Part shown: positions 35,949 through 45,388 of the stretch, in pieces | How positions within the stretch are numbered: the first letter of the stretch is position 1 | How the letters are laid out: every line of letters starts with the position of its first letter | Assembly (NCBI RefSeq): GCF_014197915.1 | Contig: NZ_JACIGK010000014.1 | Span: 1 to 64,000, forward strand | DNA: 64,000 nucleotides | Origin: Roseospira visakhapatnamensis | GTDB taxonomy: Bacteria; Pseudomonadota; Alphaproteobacteria; Rhodospirillales; Rhodospirillaceae | Direction: 5' to 3' | Notes under the pieces: generated by a model | Told to the model about the DNA's origin: nothing | Seen by the model: only the letters and a program-made list of their open reading frames with translations | Database searches by the model: none | Program-made: the position numbers and the translations under genes

Positions 35949-37369
35949 GAGTTTTGTTCCCTGTTCTGCGAACCGCCGCCCAGTGTAAAGAAAAAGGTGC
36001 TCCCTTGGCCTGGTTGGGACTCGACCCAGATGCTTCCCCCGTGACGCTCGATCACTTTCTTGACGATGGCCAGACCTATCCCGTTGCCATCGCTCTCCGA
36101 GCGTGGGTGCAACCTTTGAAATATCATAAATATGCGATCCACGAACTCGGGTTCAATGCCAATGCCGTTGTCGCGAACCGAAAACGTCCAAAGGTCATCG
36201 TGCCGCTCGGCGGCGATGTCGATCTTGGGCGCGTCCTCCCGGCGGTAGCGAATGGCGTTGGCGATCAGGTTCTGGAAAACCTGGACCAGTTGGCGGCCAT
36301 CGGCGGACACGGTCGGCAAGGGGCCGCGCGTGACCCGTGCCCCGGACTCGTCGATCGCTTGCCGCAGGTTTTCCATGGCCTCGGTGACGACCGCCCCGCA
36401 GTCCGTGGGTTCGAACGGCCGGCCACGCGTGCCGACTCGGGAGAAGGCCAGCAGGTCGTTGAGCAAGTCCTGCATCCGCTTGGCCCCGGCCACGGCATAA
36501 CCGATGTACTTGTCGGCCCGCGCGTCGAGCTGGCCGCCGTAGCGTTTGGAAAGCAGCGCCGTGTAGCTCGCCACCATGCGCAGCGGTTCCTGAAGGTCAT
36601 GGGACGCCACGTAGGCGAACTGCGCCAGTTCCTTGTGGGACCGTTCCAGTTCGGCGGCCATGCCGTCGAAGGCGGTGGCGACCTCGCTAATCTCGTCGGT
36701 GCCGTCCAGGCGGATGCGATAGTCCAGTCGACCAGCCTCCAGCGCCAGAATCCCTTTCTGCAACACGCGCATTTGCCCCAGGACTCGCCTGGATATCAAG
36801 AGCCATATAGACAAAAAAAGAATCACCGCGCCAGTTATAAAGGAAAATGTTGTTATTAAATATATTTTTTCTATTTTTTCTGTTTTATTTGTTAAGTCTT
36901 GGTCCATTGCGGCAGACGTCTCGACAATGGTTTGTGAAAGCCTCCGAATTTCCGCGATCTGCCGTTTGCGCCACATGGTTTCGATTTGCACGTGGGGCAC
37001 TGTGGTGCCGTCTTCTCCGATGGCTTGCGAGAGTTGGGCGAACGTGTGTCCCACCTGCTCCACATCGTCCCGCACCTGCCGTGGCTCGGGCCGCTCCCGT
37101 CGAATGGCCTCCGGCAGCGAGTCCAGCAGGGCGAGCAGGGACTCATGTCTCGTCCGCCATTGACGACGCGGGCGCTCGTCCTCCGTTTCAAGATACTCGC
37201 TGGCCAGGGCGTTCAGTTCAAAGACCGCCGTGACGATCTCGCCCGCGATGCGACTGCCGACGCGAGCCTGGGCGACCTGATCGGCCGCCCAGGACAAGGC
37301 GAGCAGGGCTGCCGAGCCCGACACGACCAGGACGACGGTGCTGACGACGAGAAGGGTGCGGATGCGCAT
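35945..37369 (-). CDS. membrane sensor histidine kinase, phytochrome-like HisKA
   Basis: 474-residue inner-membrane kinase. The first helix is at about residues 5-27 (LLVVSTVVLVVSGSAALLALSWAA), a periplasmic sensor of about 140 residues follows, and the second helix is at about 170-195 (LITTFSFITGAVILFLSIWLLI). A HAMP linker (ALEAGRLDYRIRLDGTDEISEVATAFDGMAAEL) leads to a HisKA with YVASHDLQEPLRMVASYTALL, the H-D-L-Q-E-P-L-R form typical of kinases paired with Rcp-type receivers. The HATPase ends in GNGIGLAIVKKVIERHGG. The receiver gene follows directly. Confidence 0.92.
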   Translation of the reverse strand: MRIRTLLVVSTVVLVVSGSAALLALSWAADQVAQARVGSRIAGEIVTAVFELNALASEYLETEDERPRRQWRTRHESLLALLDSLPEAIRRERPEPRQVRDDVEQVGHTFAQLSQAIGEDGTTVPHVQIETMWRKRQIAEIRRLSQTIVETSAAMDQDLTNKTEKIEKIYLITTFSFITGAVILFLSIWLLISRRVLGQMRVLQKGILALEAGRLDYRIRLDGTDEISEVATAFDGMAAELERSHKELAQFAYVASHDLQEPLRMVASYTALLSKRYGGQLDARADKYIGYAVAGAKRMQDLLNDLLAFSRVGTRGRPFEPTDCGAVVTEAMENLRQAIDESGARVTRGPLPTVSADGRQLVQVFQNLIANAIRYRREDAPKIDIAAERHDDLWTFSVRDNGIGIEPEFVDRIFMIFQRLHPRSESDGNGIGLAIVKKVIERHGGSIWVESQPGQGSTFFFTLGGGSQNREQNS

Positions 37370-37535
37370 GCAACGGCTCGTGAGTAGTGTCGCCTGAGGG
37401 GCGGGGCGGAGTGGTCGGCGCGGCTAGCATCGGGTTCGGGGGGGCGGGGCCATGCCATGCCTGGGAGATGCCCGCTCCGCCAGGGGCGTCGGGTCGCGGT
37501 GCGCCTGTCGATAACGAAGTTTCCGACAGATCCTA

Positions 37536-38558
37536 TCATTGGATGAGCGTGATGGCATCTGGATAGACCGCCGACAGCGCATCGCTGTCGATCATGTCCA
37601 GGTAGCGCGGTACCTCTGCCGGCGACATCAGGCTGTTTTCGACCATCCAGTCTCCCTGGTCCTCGAGCGCGGTCAACACATCCTGGCTGAGAGACAGGCG
37701 AATCCGCCAGCCATCCCATGTGGCCGCGATGTATGCCGGGTCGCGGTTCATGTGGTCCTTGAACAGGCGCTTCAACTCGTCCGGATTGTCCCGGATGTAA
37801 GACTGGGCGCGCGCCAGGGCCCGCATGAAGCGCGTGGCCTCCTCCCGATGGCCGGTCAACCAGGGCTCGGTGGTGACGAGCAGCATGTAGTAGGGGGTCT
37901 CGAAGCTTTCGGTCAGCGTGACCATCTCGTCCCCAAGGCGTTGGCGGACGGCGTGGACGTGAGGCTGCCAGGTGACCGCCGCATCGATCGTGCCGGCCGC
38001 CAGGGCCTTGATGATGGCCGCGGGGGTCAGGTTGACCGTGTTGATGGCGTCCGCCGGCAGACGATGGAACAGCAGGAAGCGCGCCAGGAAGAACTCACCC
38101 GAGGTGCCAGCCGTGACGCCGACCCGGCGTCCCCGAAGGTCGTCCGGCTGGGTGATGCCGTGATCGCGGCGCGCTACGACGTGCGTGGTGTACGCCTGAA
38201 CCAGCGACGCCAGGAGTCTCAGATCGGCATGATGGCGGCTGTTCCGCGCGAAAACGAAATCCGTGAAGGTGGCGAGATCGACGGTGCCCGAGAACAGGTT
38301 CTCCGCCGCGATCCGTCCGTACGGCTGGGGCATGATGGTGACGTCAAGGCTGGCGTCGGAGAAGTAGCCCCGCTGCTCCGCCACCAAGATCAGAGAGGCC
38401 GTCTCACCCTGGGTGGCGCCGATGGTCAGCGGGGCCAAGGTGGGGGGAGGTGTCACGCCGGCGTCGAACACCCCGCGTGCGAGGATGACCGCGACTCCGA
38501 TCGCGATCGCCACGACCGCGCCCGCCAGACCGAGACTCCGAGCGTTCAGAGAAACCAT
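37536..38558 (-). CDS. orphan NMT1/SsuA-type solute-binding protein
   Basis: 340-residue NMT1-like (SsuA/TauA/ThiY fold) binding protein with an N-terminal hydrophobic helix (GLAGAVVAIAIGVAVILARGVF) that could be an uncleaved anchor. Binding-fold motifs: TLAPLTIGATQGETASLILVAEQRGYF, DLATFTDFVFARNS, GRRVGVTAGTSGEFFLARFL and IKALAAGTIDAAVTWQPHVHAV. No ABC permease or ATPase lies nearby; instead the next gene downstream, 166 bases away on the same strand, is a membrane histidine kinase. A sensory periplasmic ligand-binding partner is more likely than classical transport, but this is inference. Confidence 0.85.
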   Translation of the reverse strand: MVSLNARSLGLAGAVVAIAIGVAVILARGVFDAGVTPPPTLAPLTIGATQGETASLILVAEQRGYFSDASLDVTIMPQPYGRIAAENLFSGTVDLATFTDFVFARNSRHHADLRLLASLVQAYTTHVVARRDHGITQPDDLRGRRVGVTAGTSGEFFLARFLLFHRLPADAINTVNLTPAAIIKALAAGTIDAAVTWQPHVHAVRQRLGDEMVTLTESFETPYYMLLVTTEPWLTGHREEATRFMRALARAQSYIRDNPDELKRLFKDHMNRDPAYIAATWDGWRIRLSLSQDVLTALEDQGDWMVENSLMSPAEVPRYLDMIDSDALSAVYPDAITLIQ

Positions 38559-38809
38559 GGTTCACCTGGCACGCCGTGGACGATCCGCGTTCGAGGAGTG
38601 GCGACGATGACCTGTCGCGACATCCACGGCGCGCGCTCCATCCATGATGGTCGCGGGAGACCGAAGTCCGGTGACACAGGGTATCCCCCCATAAGACGTC
38701 ACGATGGGGTTGTACACAGTTAGAGTGTGCCCCTGTTCGGTCTAACATACGGTTAATGGCCTTGGGGCCCCCCGGCCGCGATGGCGCCCTGGGGCGACGG
38801 CGTCCAACG

Positions 38810-38995
38810 ACCCGGTTGCGGCTCAAGGACATCGCCGTCTCGCTGGACGATGTCGGCGCCGGCTATTCGTCGATGGTCGAGATCCACACAGATGCCGCTG
38901 TCGGAGCTGAAGCTGGATCAGTCGCTTGTCACGGACCTGGAGACGGATGCCGACGCCCGCATCGTGGCCGAGGCGACGTCGATCGCGCCGGGGGG
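38810..38995 (+). pseudogene. frameshifted EAL-domain remnant
   Basis: One frame reads LRLKDIAVSLDDVGAGYSSM and, after a one-base shift near 38890, another reads PLSELKLDQSLVTDLETDADARIVAEATSIA. Together they reproduce the c-di-GMP phosphodiesterase EAL-domain stretch that normally reads DDFGTGYSSL...ELKIDRSFV...A. The N-terminal EAL motif region and the C-terminal part are missing, so it is a decayed fragment. The rest of the 763-bp gap (38559-39321) around it shows no gene and presumably includes the promoter of the kinase downstream. Confidence 0.7.
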
Positions 38996-39321
38996 AGACG
39001 GTCGTCTGTCGCCAGGCGCGACCTCGGTGTTCTGTGCTCGCTTTTCTGGCGCCAAGCCCCGGGCAATACTTTTTATGCTCCCATAACATCTTCCAACCGG
39101 CTAAGGTTGGCTGTGCGAGTGTTGCGACGGTCGTGTCGCCGCGCGGGTCGGACGGTTCGCGCCCGCGGGGAGGCGTCCGCGACCGTCTTATGCCCCTGGT
39201 TCCGGCGACCACATGATGATGGTGTCCCCTGGGCGCGGGCCGCGCTCCGTAATGTGCCAACCGGAAACAAGGGGACAAGCCTATTCCGCGATAGGGCCGT
39301 ATATGCCGGAAGGACCTTGCC

Positions 39322-42200
39322 ATGGCTGTAAAATCTAAAAATACAGTCTTCGGCCTCTCGTCAAACCGTTTCATATTCCTGTCCGCCGTCGGGGGGATGG
39401 CAGGGCTCGCGATCATTACCTGGGCCACATTATGCTGGCTGATGTACACCAATGCCGTTGAGAAGCGGGAACAGGAACTTCGTATCGCTGTTTCTTTTGT
39501 TGAGGAGCATCTGGAACGCTCCCTCGACGGTCCCGCGCTTATCCTGAAGCAAGTGTCCGAGTTGGTGATCGAGAGTGGCGGAATTGACGTCGCCCTCATG
39601 CGGCCGGCCGACTGGAGACAAATAGAGACGATGGATGTCTCGCTGCCGCAGGTCTATATATTCGTGGTCGCCGATTCCGATGGAGTGATTCGCTACAACT
39701 CCACGGGACTCAAGAACATGAACCTGGATATATCGGATCGTCCGTATTTCGCGGCCCACAAGATCAGGGGCGAGCAATTCCATATTGGCGCGGCCATCCG
39801 TTCCCGCATCGACAATGTAGAACTGTTCACGATCAGCCGGTCCATCATCGACAACACCGGGCGCTTCCTGGGGGTCGCTGTCATGGGCTTGCGCAGCGAT
39901 TACTTTAGAGACTTCTTCCTGCGGGAATCCACGAGTGATCTGGAGTCCATAGCCCTTATTTCGCGTAGTGGCGACGTCCTGGTCAAAAGCGGGGTCGACT
40001 CCTCGGTGGGCATGAATCTATCGAAGAGCATCGCCTTTCGGGACAATTATGGAACTCAACAGCGGAAGATCATGAGGGGATCCGTCTTCGGGAGCGAGGA
40101 CGGGGTTTTCGCTCTGCGCATGAGCGAGGAATACGCCATTCTGATATCGGCATCGATCCCCATGAGCGTGATCCAGGAGGAGGTCTTTCCCTCTCTTATT
40201 GTCGCCACCGCCATTCTGGTGATTCTGCTCGGCGTCATTGGTGGGTTTGGATACGTTGTCTTTCGTGGGCTCTCCAGAGAAGAAAAACTGAAGCAAGAGT
40301 ATCAGAAGCTTTCCTATTTCCGGGAAACCATCCTGGAAAACGCGCGGTTACCCATCATTGTCTGCGACACCAACGGCGATGTTGTCTTCTTCAACCGGGC
40401 CGCCGAGGTTTCCCTTGGATACACCTCGGATGAGGCTGTCGACACCCTCAACCTGTCCGAGATCGCCGATCCGATCACGCCTGTTTTCTGCGAGGACGAC
40501 AAGCACGGCGACGACGCCGACGCGAACACCCCGTGCCGGACCCTCGACCTGGACGACCTGAGCAGCCGTCAGGGCGACATCGACAGCATCTACAGACGCA
40601 AGGACGGCTCCATTATCCCGGTGGCCCTGTCGGTGTCGAAGCTGCGCACGGATGCGGACGTCAGCGTCGGCTATGTGGTCATCGCGCGGGACCAGTCGGC
40701 CCAGAAGAGCGCCGAACGCGCCCTGCGCTTCAGCGAACAGAGGCAGCGCGCCATCCTGGACAACATCGTCGACGGCATTTTCACGATCAACATCAACGGC
40801 ATCGTGTCGTCGATGAACCCGGCGGCGGAGCGGATCTTCGGGTACGAAGGGCAGGAGATCCTGGGGCGCAACATCAGCGTCCTCATGGACGACGCCCATC
40901 GCGGCCGCCACGACGGCTACGTCCGCCGCTACATGCAGATGGGCGACCCGCGCATCATCGGCCGGGGCCGGGAGGTGCCCGGGCGGCGCAAGGACGGCAG
41001 CGTGTTTCCGCTGGATCTGGCCGTGTCGCGTGTGGACTTCGCCGGGCGCACCATGTTCGTGGGGGTCGTCCGCGATCTTAGCGAGACCAAGAAGGTCGAG
41101 CGCCTGAAGTCCGAGTTCGTGTCGATCGTCAGCCACGAACTGCGGACGCCGCTGACGGCGATGCGCGGCGCCCTGAACATCGTCAACAGCGAGGTCCTCG
41201 GCCCCCTGGACGCCGAGATCAAGGAACTGACGCAGATCGCCGAGCAGAGCACGGAGCGCCTGATCCGCCTCATCAACGATATCCTGGACGTGGAGAAAAT
41301 CGGCTCCGGCAAGCTGACCCTCAAGTACGAGGCGGTCTCCATCCGGCAATCCATGGACCGATCCTTGCAGGATATTGAGTCCTACGCCGAACAGTACGGC
41401 GTTTCGGTCGTGACCGAGATGACCGAGGATTACACGGTCTGGGCCGATTTTGATCGGCTGCAACAGATCATCCTCAATCTGCTGTCCAATGCCGTGAAGT
41501 TCTCGCCGAAAGGGGAGACCGTCCGGCTCGTGGCCGAGTGCTCCGCGGACGGGTGGGTGCGCCTGCTGGTGGTGGACAAGGGGCCGGGCATCGCGGTGGA
41601 GTTCCACGACCAGATTTTCGAGAAGTTCGCGCAGGCCGACGCCTCGGACAAACGGGCCAAGGGGGGCACCGGCCTCGGGTTGAGCATCACCAAGGGGCTC
41701 GCCGAACAGATGGGCGGCAGCGTCGGCTTCGAAAGCCAGCCGGGCGAGGGCACGACCTTCTATGTGGATCTGCCCATCATGCGCAAAAGCGAGGAACCGT
41801 CCGCCGACCGGCGGAGCCTCCACATCCTGCATCTGGAGGATGATGAGGGCGTCCGCCTGATCATTTCGCACATGCTGTCGGAGCGGGCCCGGATCACCGG
41901 CGCCGAGAGCGTGGCGGCGGGGATCAGTCTGGCCGAGAAGCACGCCTTTGACCTCGCCATCCTCGACATGGGGCTTCCGGACGGGAACGGGCTGGAGGTC
42001 GTGGACTACCTGAAGAACGACCAGGGCGACCGGCCGGCGCTGATCATCCTGTCCGGTCATGAGGAGCTTCCCCCCGACGCGCCCTCGGTCGCGGCGGTTC
42101 TCGTCAAGACGCGGGAAAGCGAGCGAGCCACCGTTGACAAGATCTGCGCGATCATTGACCGGTTGTTCCCGGTCGTTCCCGCCGAGGAAGGAAGCGCCGC

Positions 42201-42216
<16 letters not shown>
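39322..42216 (+). CDS. membrane hybrid histidine kinase with FixL-like PAS
   Basis: 964 residues: helix at about 16-40, periplasmic double-Cache-like sensor (about 45-285, with RPYFAAHKIRGEQFHIGAAI), second helix near 290-312, PAS1 (about 330-455), PAS2 (about 470-590), HisKA with His605 (IVSHELRTPL), HATPase (GTGLGLSITKGLAEQMGG) and a C-terminal receiver with Asp882 (AILDMGLPDG). PAS2 resembles the FixL heme PAS: His530 in GRHDGYVRRY and the DPRIIGRGREVPGRRKDGS segment align with FixL's heme-ligand region, so O2 or redox sensing is possible. The first kilobase is less GC-rich than its neighbours. Confidence 0.92.
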
Positions 42217-42589
<373 letters not shown>

Positions 42590-42593
<4 letters not shown>

Positions 42594-42934
42594 TCGACGA
42601 CGCGGACGATGTCGATGTCTTTGCCGAGATTCGGCGTGCCTTCGTGGATCGCCTGGTGACCGACGGGCGCGTGATCGAGGAGACGCGGACGCGGATCCGC
42701 CAGCCGGCGGGCGTCCCGCGGCAGGTGTATACGGACCTCGCGTTTCTCAGTCACCGCCTGACGGGGCTTGGGACCACTCTGGGGCACGACGAGATCACCA
42801 ACCGCGCCCGCGTGGTGGAACGGATGGCGGAATCCGCCCGGCAGGCCCCACCCGAGGACACCACGGCGCTCGACGATGCCATCGACGCGCTGCTGCGGAG
42901 CATGCGCGCCGTGACCGAGGCAGCGGGCCGTTGA
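42590..42934 (+). CDS. Hpt-like histidine phosphotransfer protein
   Basis: 114-residue all-helical protein. The segment LAFLSHRLTGLGTTLGHDEITNRARVVE matches the Hpt core (A-H-x-L-x-G-x-x-x-x-x-G), placing the phospho-His at His55. With the hybrid kinase (receiver at its end) and the free receiver just upstream, the set supplies all parts of a His-Asp-His-Asp relay. The call rests mainly on this motif and on context. Confidence 0.75.
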
Positions 42935-42958
42935 CGCACCGCCGCTGGGGCGTGCGCC

Positions 42959-43294
42959 TCATGCGTCTCGCACCTGGGCAAGGGCGCTGGTCCGGTCGGG
43001 CGCGATGGCGAACAGCATGTCCATCCGGAGCAGCGTGAACACCATCTCCACCGCCGGGGTCAGACCGAAGACGGCGACGCCGCCCCCGGTCTCCATGCTC
43101 TGGGTCACCCCCACCAGGGCGCCGATGCCCGTGGAGTCCATGAAGCCCACCGCCGAGAGGTCGAAGACGACCCGGGGCCGGGTCTTCACCGCGTCGGTCG
43201 CGTCCTGAAGGAAGGCCATGGCCGACTCCGCGTCCAGGCGGGTCTCGTGCACCGTCACGACAAGCACGGTGTCGTCCTGCTCCACCTGGATCAT
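42959..43294 (-). CDS. STAS-domain anti-sigma factor antagonist
   Basis: 111-residue RsbV/SpoIIAA-like STAS protein. VVFDLSAVGFMDSTGIGALVGV contains the regulatory Ser54 in the D-S-T-G motif. When unphosphorylated it would bind an anti-sigma kinase. The neighbouring gene encodes an RsbU-type phosphatase that could dephosphorylate it, but no RsbW-type kinase or sigma factor gene is nearby. GGGAGG precedes ATG43294. Confidence 0.9.
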   Translation of the reverse strand: MIQVEQDDTVLVVTVHETRLDAESAMAFLQDATDAVKTRPRVVFDLSAVGFMDSTGIGALVGVTQSMETGGGVAVFGLTPAVEMVFTLLRMDMLFAIAPDRTSALAQVRDA

Positions 43295-43379
43295 CGGTTG
43301 CCTCCCTGGTGGGTCCGGCCTGGGGCCTGACGCCTGGTGTACGCGGGGTGGGGGCCCGGGGTTTGGTTCGCCTCCCGCG

Positions 43380-44582
43380 TCATCCAGCGACGCCGATCCC
43401 GTTCCGTGTTTCCAGCAGAATGAGGGACACATCATCGTCGAAGGAGTCCGAACCCCGCCACTCGGCCAGCCGCCGGCGGATTTCCGCCGGAACCCGTGGC
43501 AGCGGCAGGTCGCGCAGGTTGTGCAACAGGGCCTGGAAGCGATCCATGCCGAACAGTTCACCGGTGGGGCTGGCGCACTCGATCACGCCGTCGGAGTAGA
43601 AGGCCACGCGCTGGATCGGCGTCAGGTCCACGACCGTCTCCTCGAAGTGCGTGCGTGCCATCAGCCCCACGGGGAACCCCCCGCCCCCGAGGACGGTGGG
43701 CGACGCGCCATTGCGCGGGATCGCCACCGGATGGGGATGCCCCGCCTGACACAGCCGCATGGTCCCGGCGGCGTCCACGGTCGCCACCAGAAGCGTGAAA
43801 TAGTCGAGGTTCGGCGGACTGACCTGGAACTCGGCGTTCAGGTCCGACACCAGGTCCCGAGGGCCGCGCATGCCGCCGTCCTTGGCGCGGAAGCGGTCCG
43901 CCGTGATCACACGCGACAAGGTGAACGACATCATCGCCGCCCGCGCGCCATGCCCCGCGACGTCAACGGCATAGAGCGCGAGGTTGCCGTCTCCCAGATC
44001 GAAGTAGTTGTATATATCTCCGGAGACGGACGACGATGGAATGAGCGCCGTCGCGATATGATACCGTCCCATGTCCATGGTCTTCTTCGGGAGCAGGCTT
44101 TCCTGCATTTTCCCGGCGGCCTGAACATCCCTTTTGAGTCGGTCGTACGCGACTTCGAGCTTCTTGTTGACGCGCCTCAATAGGTCGTTGTTCTTTCTCA
44201 GTTCGGCCTGAAGAGTCAGAATGCGGTCGGCGGCCCGCAGTTTGGCGGCGATCAACTCCGGATCAAACGGTTTGACAAGGAAGTCGTCGGCGCCGGCGTC
44301 CATGGCCTCCAGGTAGTCTTCCCGGGTTTCCTTGGCGGTCAGCAGAAGAACAAACATATGCTGAGTCTCGGGTGACGCGCGAATGGCGCGGCACAGCTGG
44401 ACTCCTGACATGTGGGGCATCATCCAGTCGCTGATCACCAAGTCGATCGATGGCGTCTCCTGAATCGTACTGAGAGCCTGATCCCCATTCTCGGCCACCC
44501 AGACGTCGTGCCCCAGTTTCTTGACACGAAGTTGCACGATTTTTCTGATGATTTCGTCGTCATCGACGATCAGGATTTTCAT
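43380..44582 (-). CDS. response regulator with RsbU/SpoIIE PP2C phosphatase domain
   Basis: 400 residues: receiver (1-125; phospho-Asp52 in LVISDWMMPHMSG), a coiled-coil linker (about 125-175, LRAADRILTLQAELRKNNDLLRRVNKKLEVAYDRLKRDV), and a PP2C-like Ser/Thr phosphatase (about 180-395) with SSSVSGDIYNYFDLGDGNLALYAVDVAGHGARAAMM and a terminal FDDDVSLILLE motif. It probably dephosphorylates the STAS protein encoded 85 bases downstream when its receiver is phosphorylated. ATG44582 is used; an in-frame GTG at 44597 is an alternative. Confidence 0.92.
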   Translation of the reverse strand: MKILIVDDDEIIRKIVQLRVKKLGHDVWVAENGDQALSTIQETPSIDLVISDWMMPHMSGVQLCRAIRASPETQHMFVLLLTAKETREDYLEAMDAGADDFLVKPFDPELIAAKLRAADRILTLQAELRKNNDLLRRVNKKLEVAYDRLKRDVQAAGKMQESLLPKKTMDMGRYHIATALIPSSSVSGDIYNYFDLGDGNLALYAVDVAGHGARAAMMSFTLSRVITADRFRAKDGGMRGPRDLVSDLNAEFQVSPPNLDYFTLLVATVDAAGTMRLCQAGHPHPVAIPRNGASPTVLGGGGFPVGLMARTHFEETVVDLTPIQRVAFYSDGVIECASPTGELFGMDRFQALLHNLRDLPLPRVPAEIRRRLAEWRGSDSFDDDVSLILLETRNGIGVAG

Positions 44583-44853
44583 CGCCTTCCCTATCACCAG
44601 GCTTGTCCCCCGGGATCCGGCATCCCCACGCGGGGGGGCGGCGTCCGCCTTGTCCGCGCATGCTATACCGAAAACGACGTCTTGCGGGAAGCCGCCGTCG
44701 TTCGCCCGTTCCCCGGCAAGGGATTCTCCCCCGGCACGCGCCCCGCGCCGACATCCAGTCCGTGAGCCGTGGGCGCCGCGTGGATCGCCCGAGGCCGGGC
44801 ATTGTCCCCAGTGTTCACGCGGGACATATCCGTTCGCGTTTATCGCGTGTCCC

Positions 44854-44882
44854 TTGACAACCCAGGCTCCGCCTTCCTACCC
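44854..44882 (+). promoter_or_regulatory. candidate promoter of the btuB riboswitch transcript
   Basis: TTGACA at 44854-44859 is followed after 17 bases by CTACCC, a poor -10. Its position immediately before the riboswitch aptamer is right for the btu transcript. The stretch from 44583 to here otherwise holds no gene. Confidence 0.35.
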
Positions 44883-44889
44883 TGCGTCC

Positions 44890-45090
44890 GTCAGCGGTTC
44901 CTCGGACGGCATCATGCCGGAGGATGAAAAGGGAACGACGGAAGAGGCCGACTCCAGCAGGACCTCAAGCCGTGGCTGTCCCCGCAACTGTGAGCGACGA
45001 GACTCGTGCCGACAGACCACTCGGGCCCCCTGGGGCGCGGGGAAGGTGGCACGGATCCGAGACCCGCGAGCCAGGAGACCTGCCGCTGAC
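44890..45090 (+). ncRNA. cobalamin (B12) riboswitch
   Basis: All the conserved blocks are present in order: AAAAGGGAA (44927-44935), the CCCCGCAACTGT block (44980-44991), GGGAAGG (45040-45046) and the B12 box AGCCAGGAGACCTGCC (45069-45084). The terminal P1 partner lies in the region before 44927. Binding of adenosylcobalamin should repress the downstream uptake genes. A stem CAAGCC/GGCTTG (45133-45176) between the aptamer and btuB may belong to the expression platform. Bases 45180-45388 show no gene. Confidence 0.95.
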
Positions 45091-45388
45091 AGCGTCACTC
45101 TACCCACGGTCGGGGTGTGCCGGGGGTGCGGGCAAGCCGTTGCGGTGACGCGCCGTCTGGACGTCGCCGTGGCTTGATCCGTGACAGGCGCCTTGTCGCA
45201 CCTTCTCATGCACGCAAGCCGAGTTACAGAACGATTCTGGTCGCGTTGATGCGCGGCCGGTCGGGTCGTTCGTCATGGGGACGTCCGTCGTCAACCCAAT
45301 GGGGGGCGGCGTGGCGCGGAAGGGGGGTGGTGCCGGAAGGCGCCCCGCGTGCGTCCATGGGCCGCCTCGGCGATGGAGTGTGTGCCCC

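Noticed and set aside
44521-45177. 218-codon frame spanning the region upstream of btuB
   Set aside because: It runs straight through the cobalamin riboswitch, whose conserved blocks explain the sequence.
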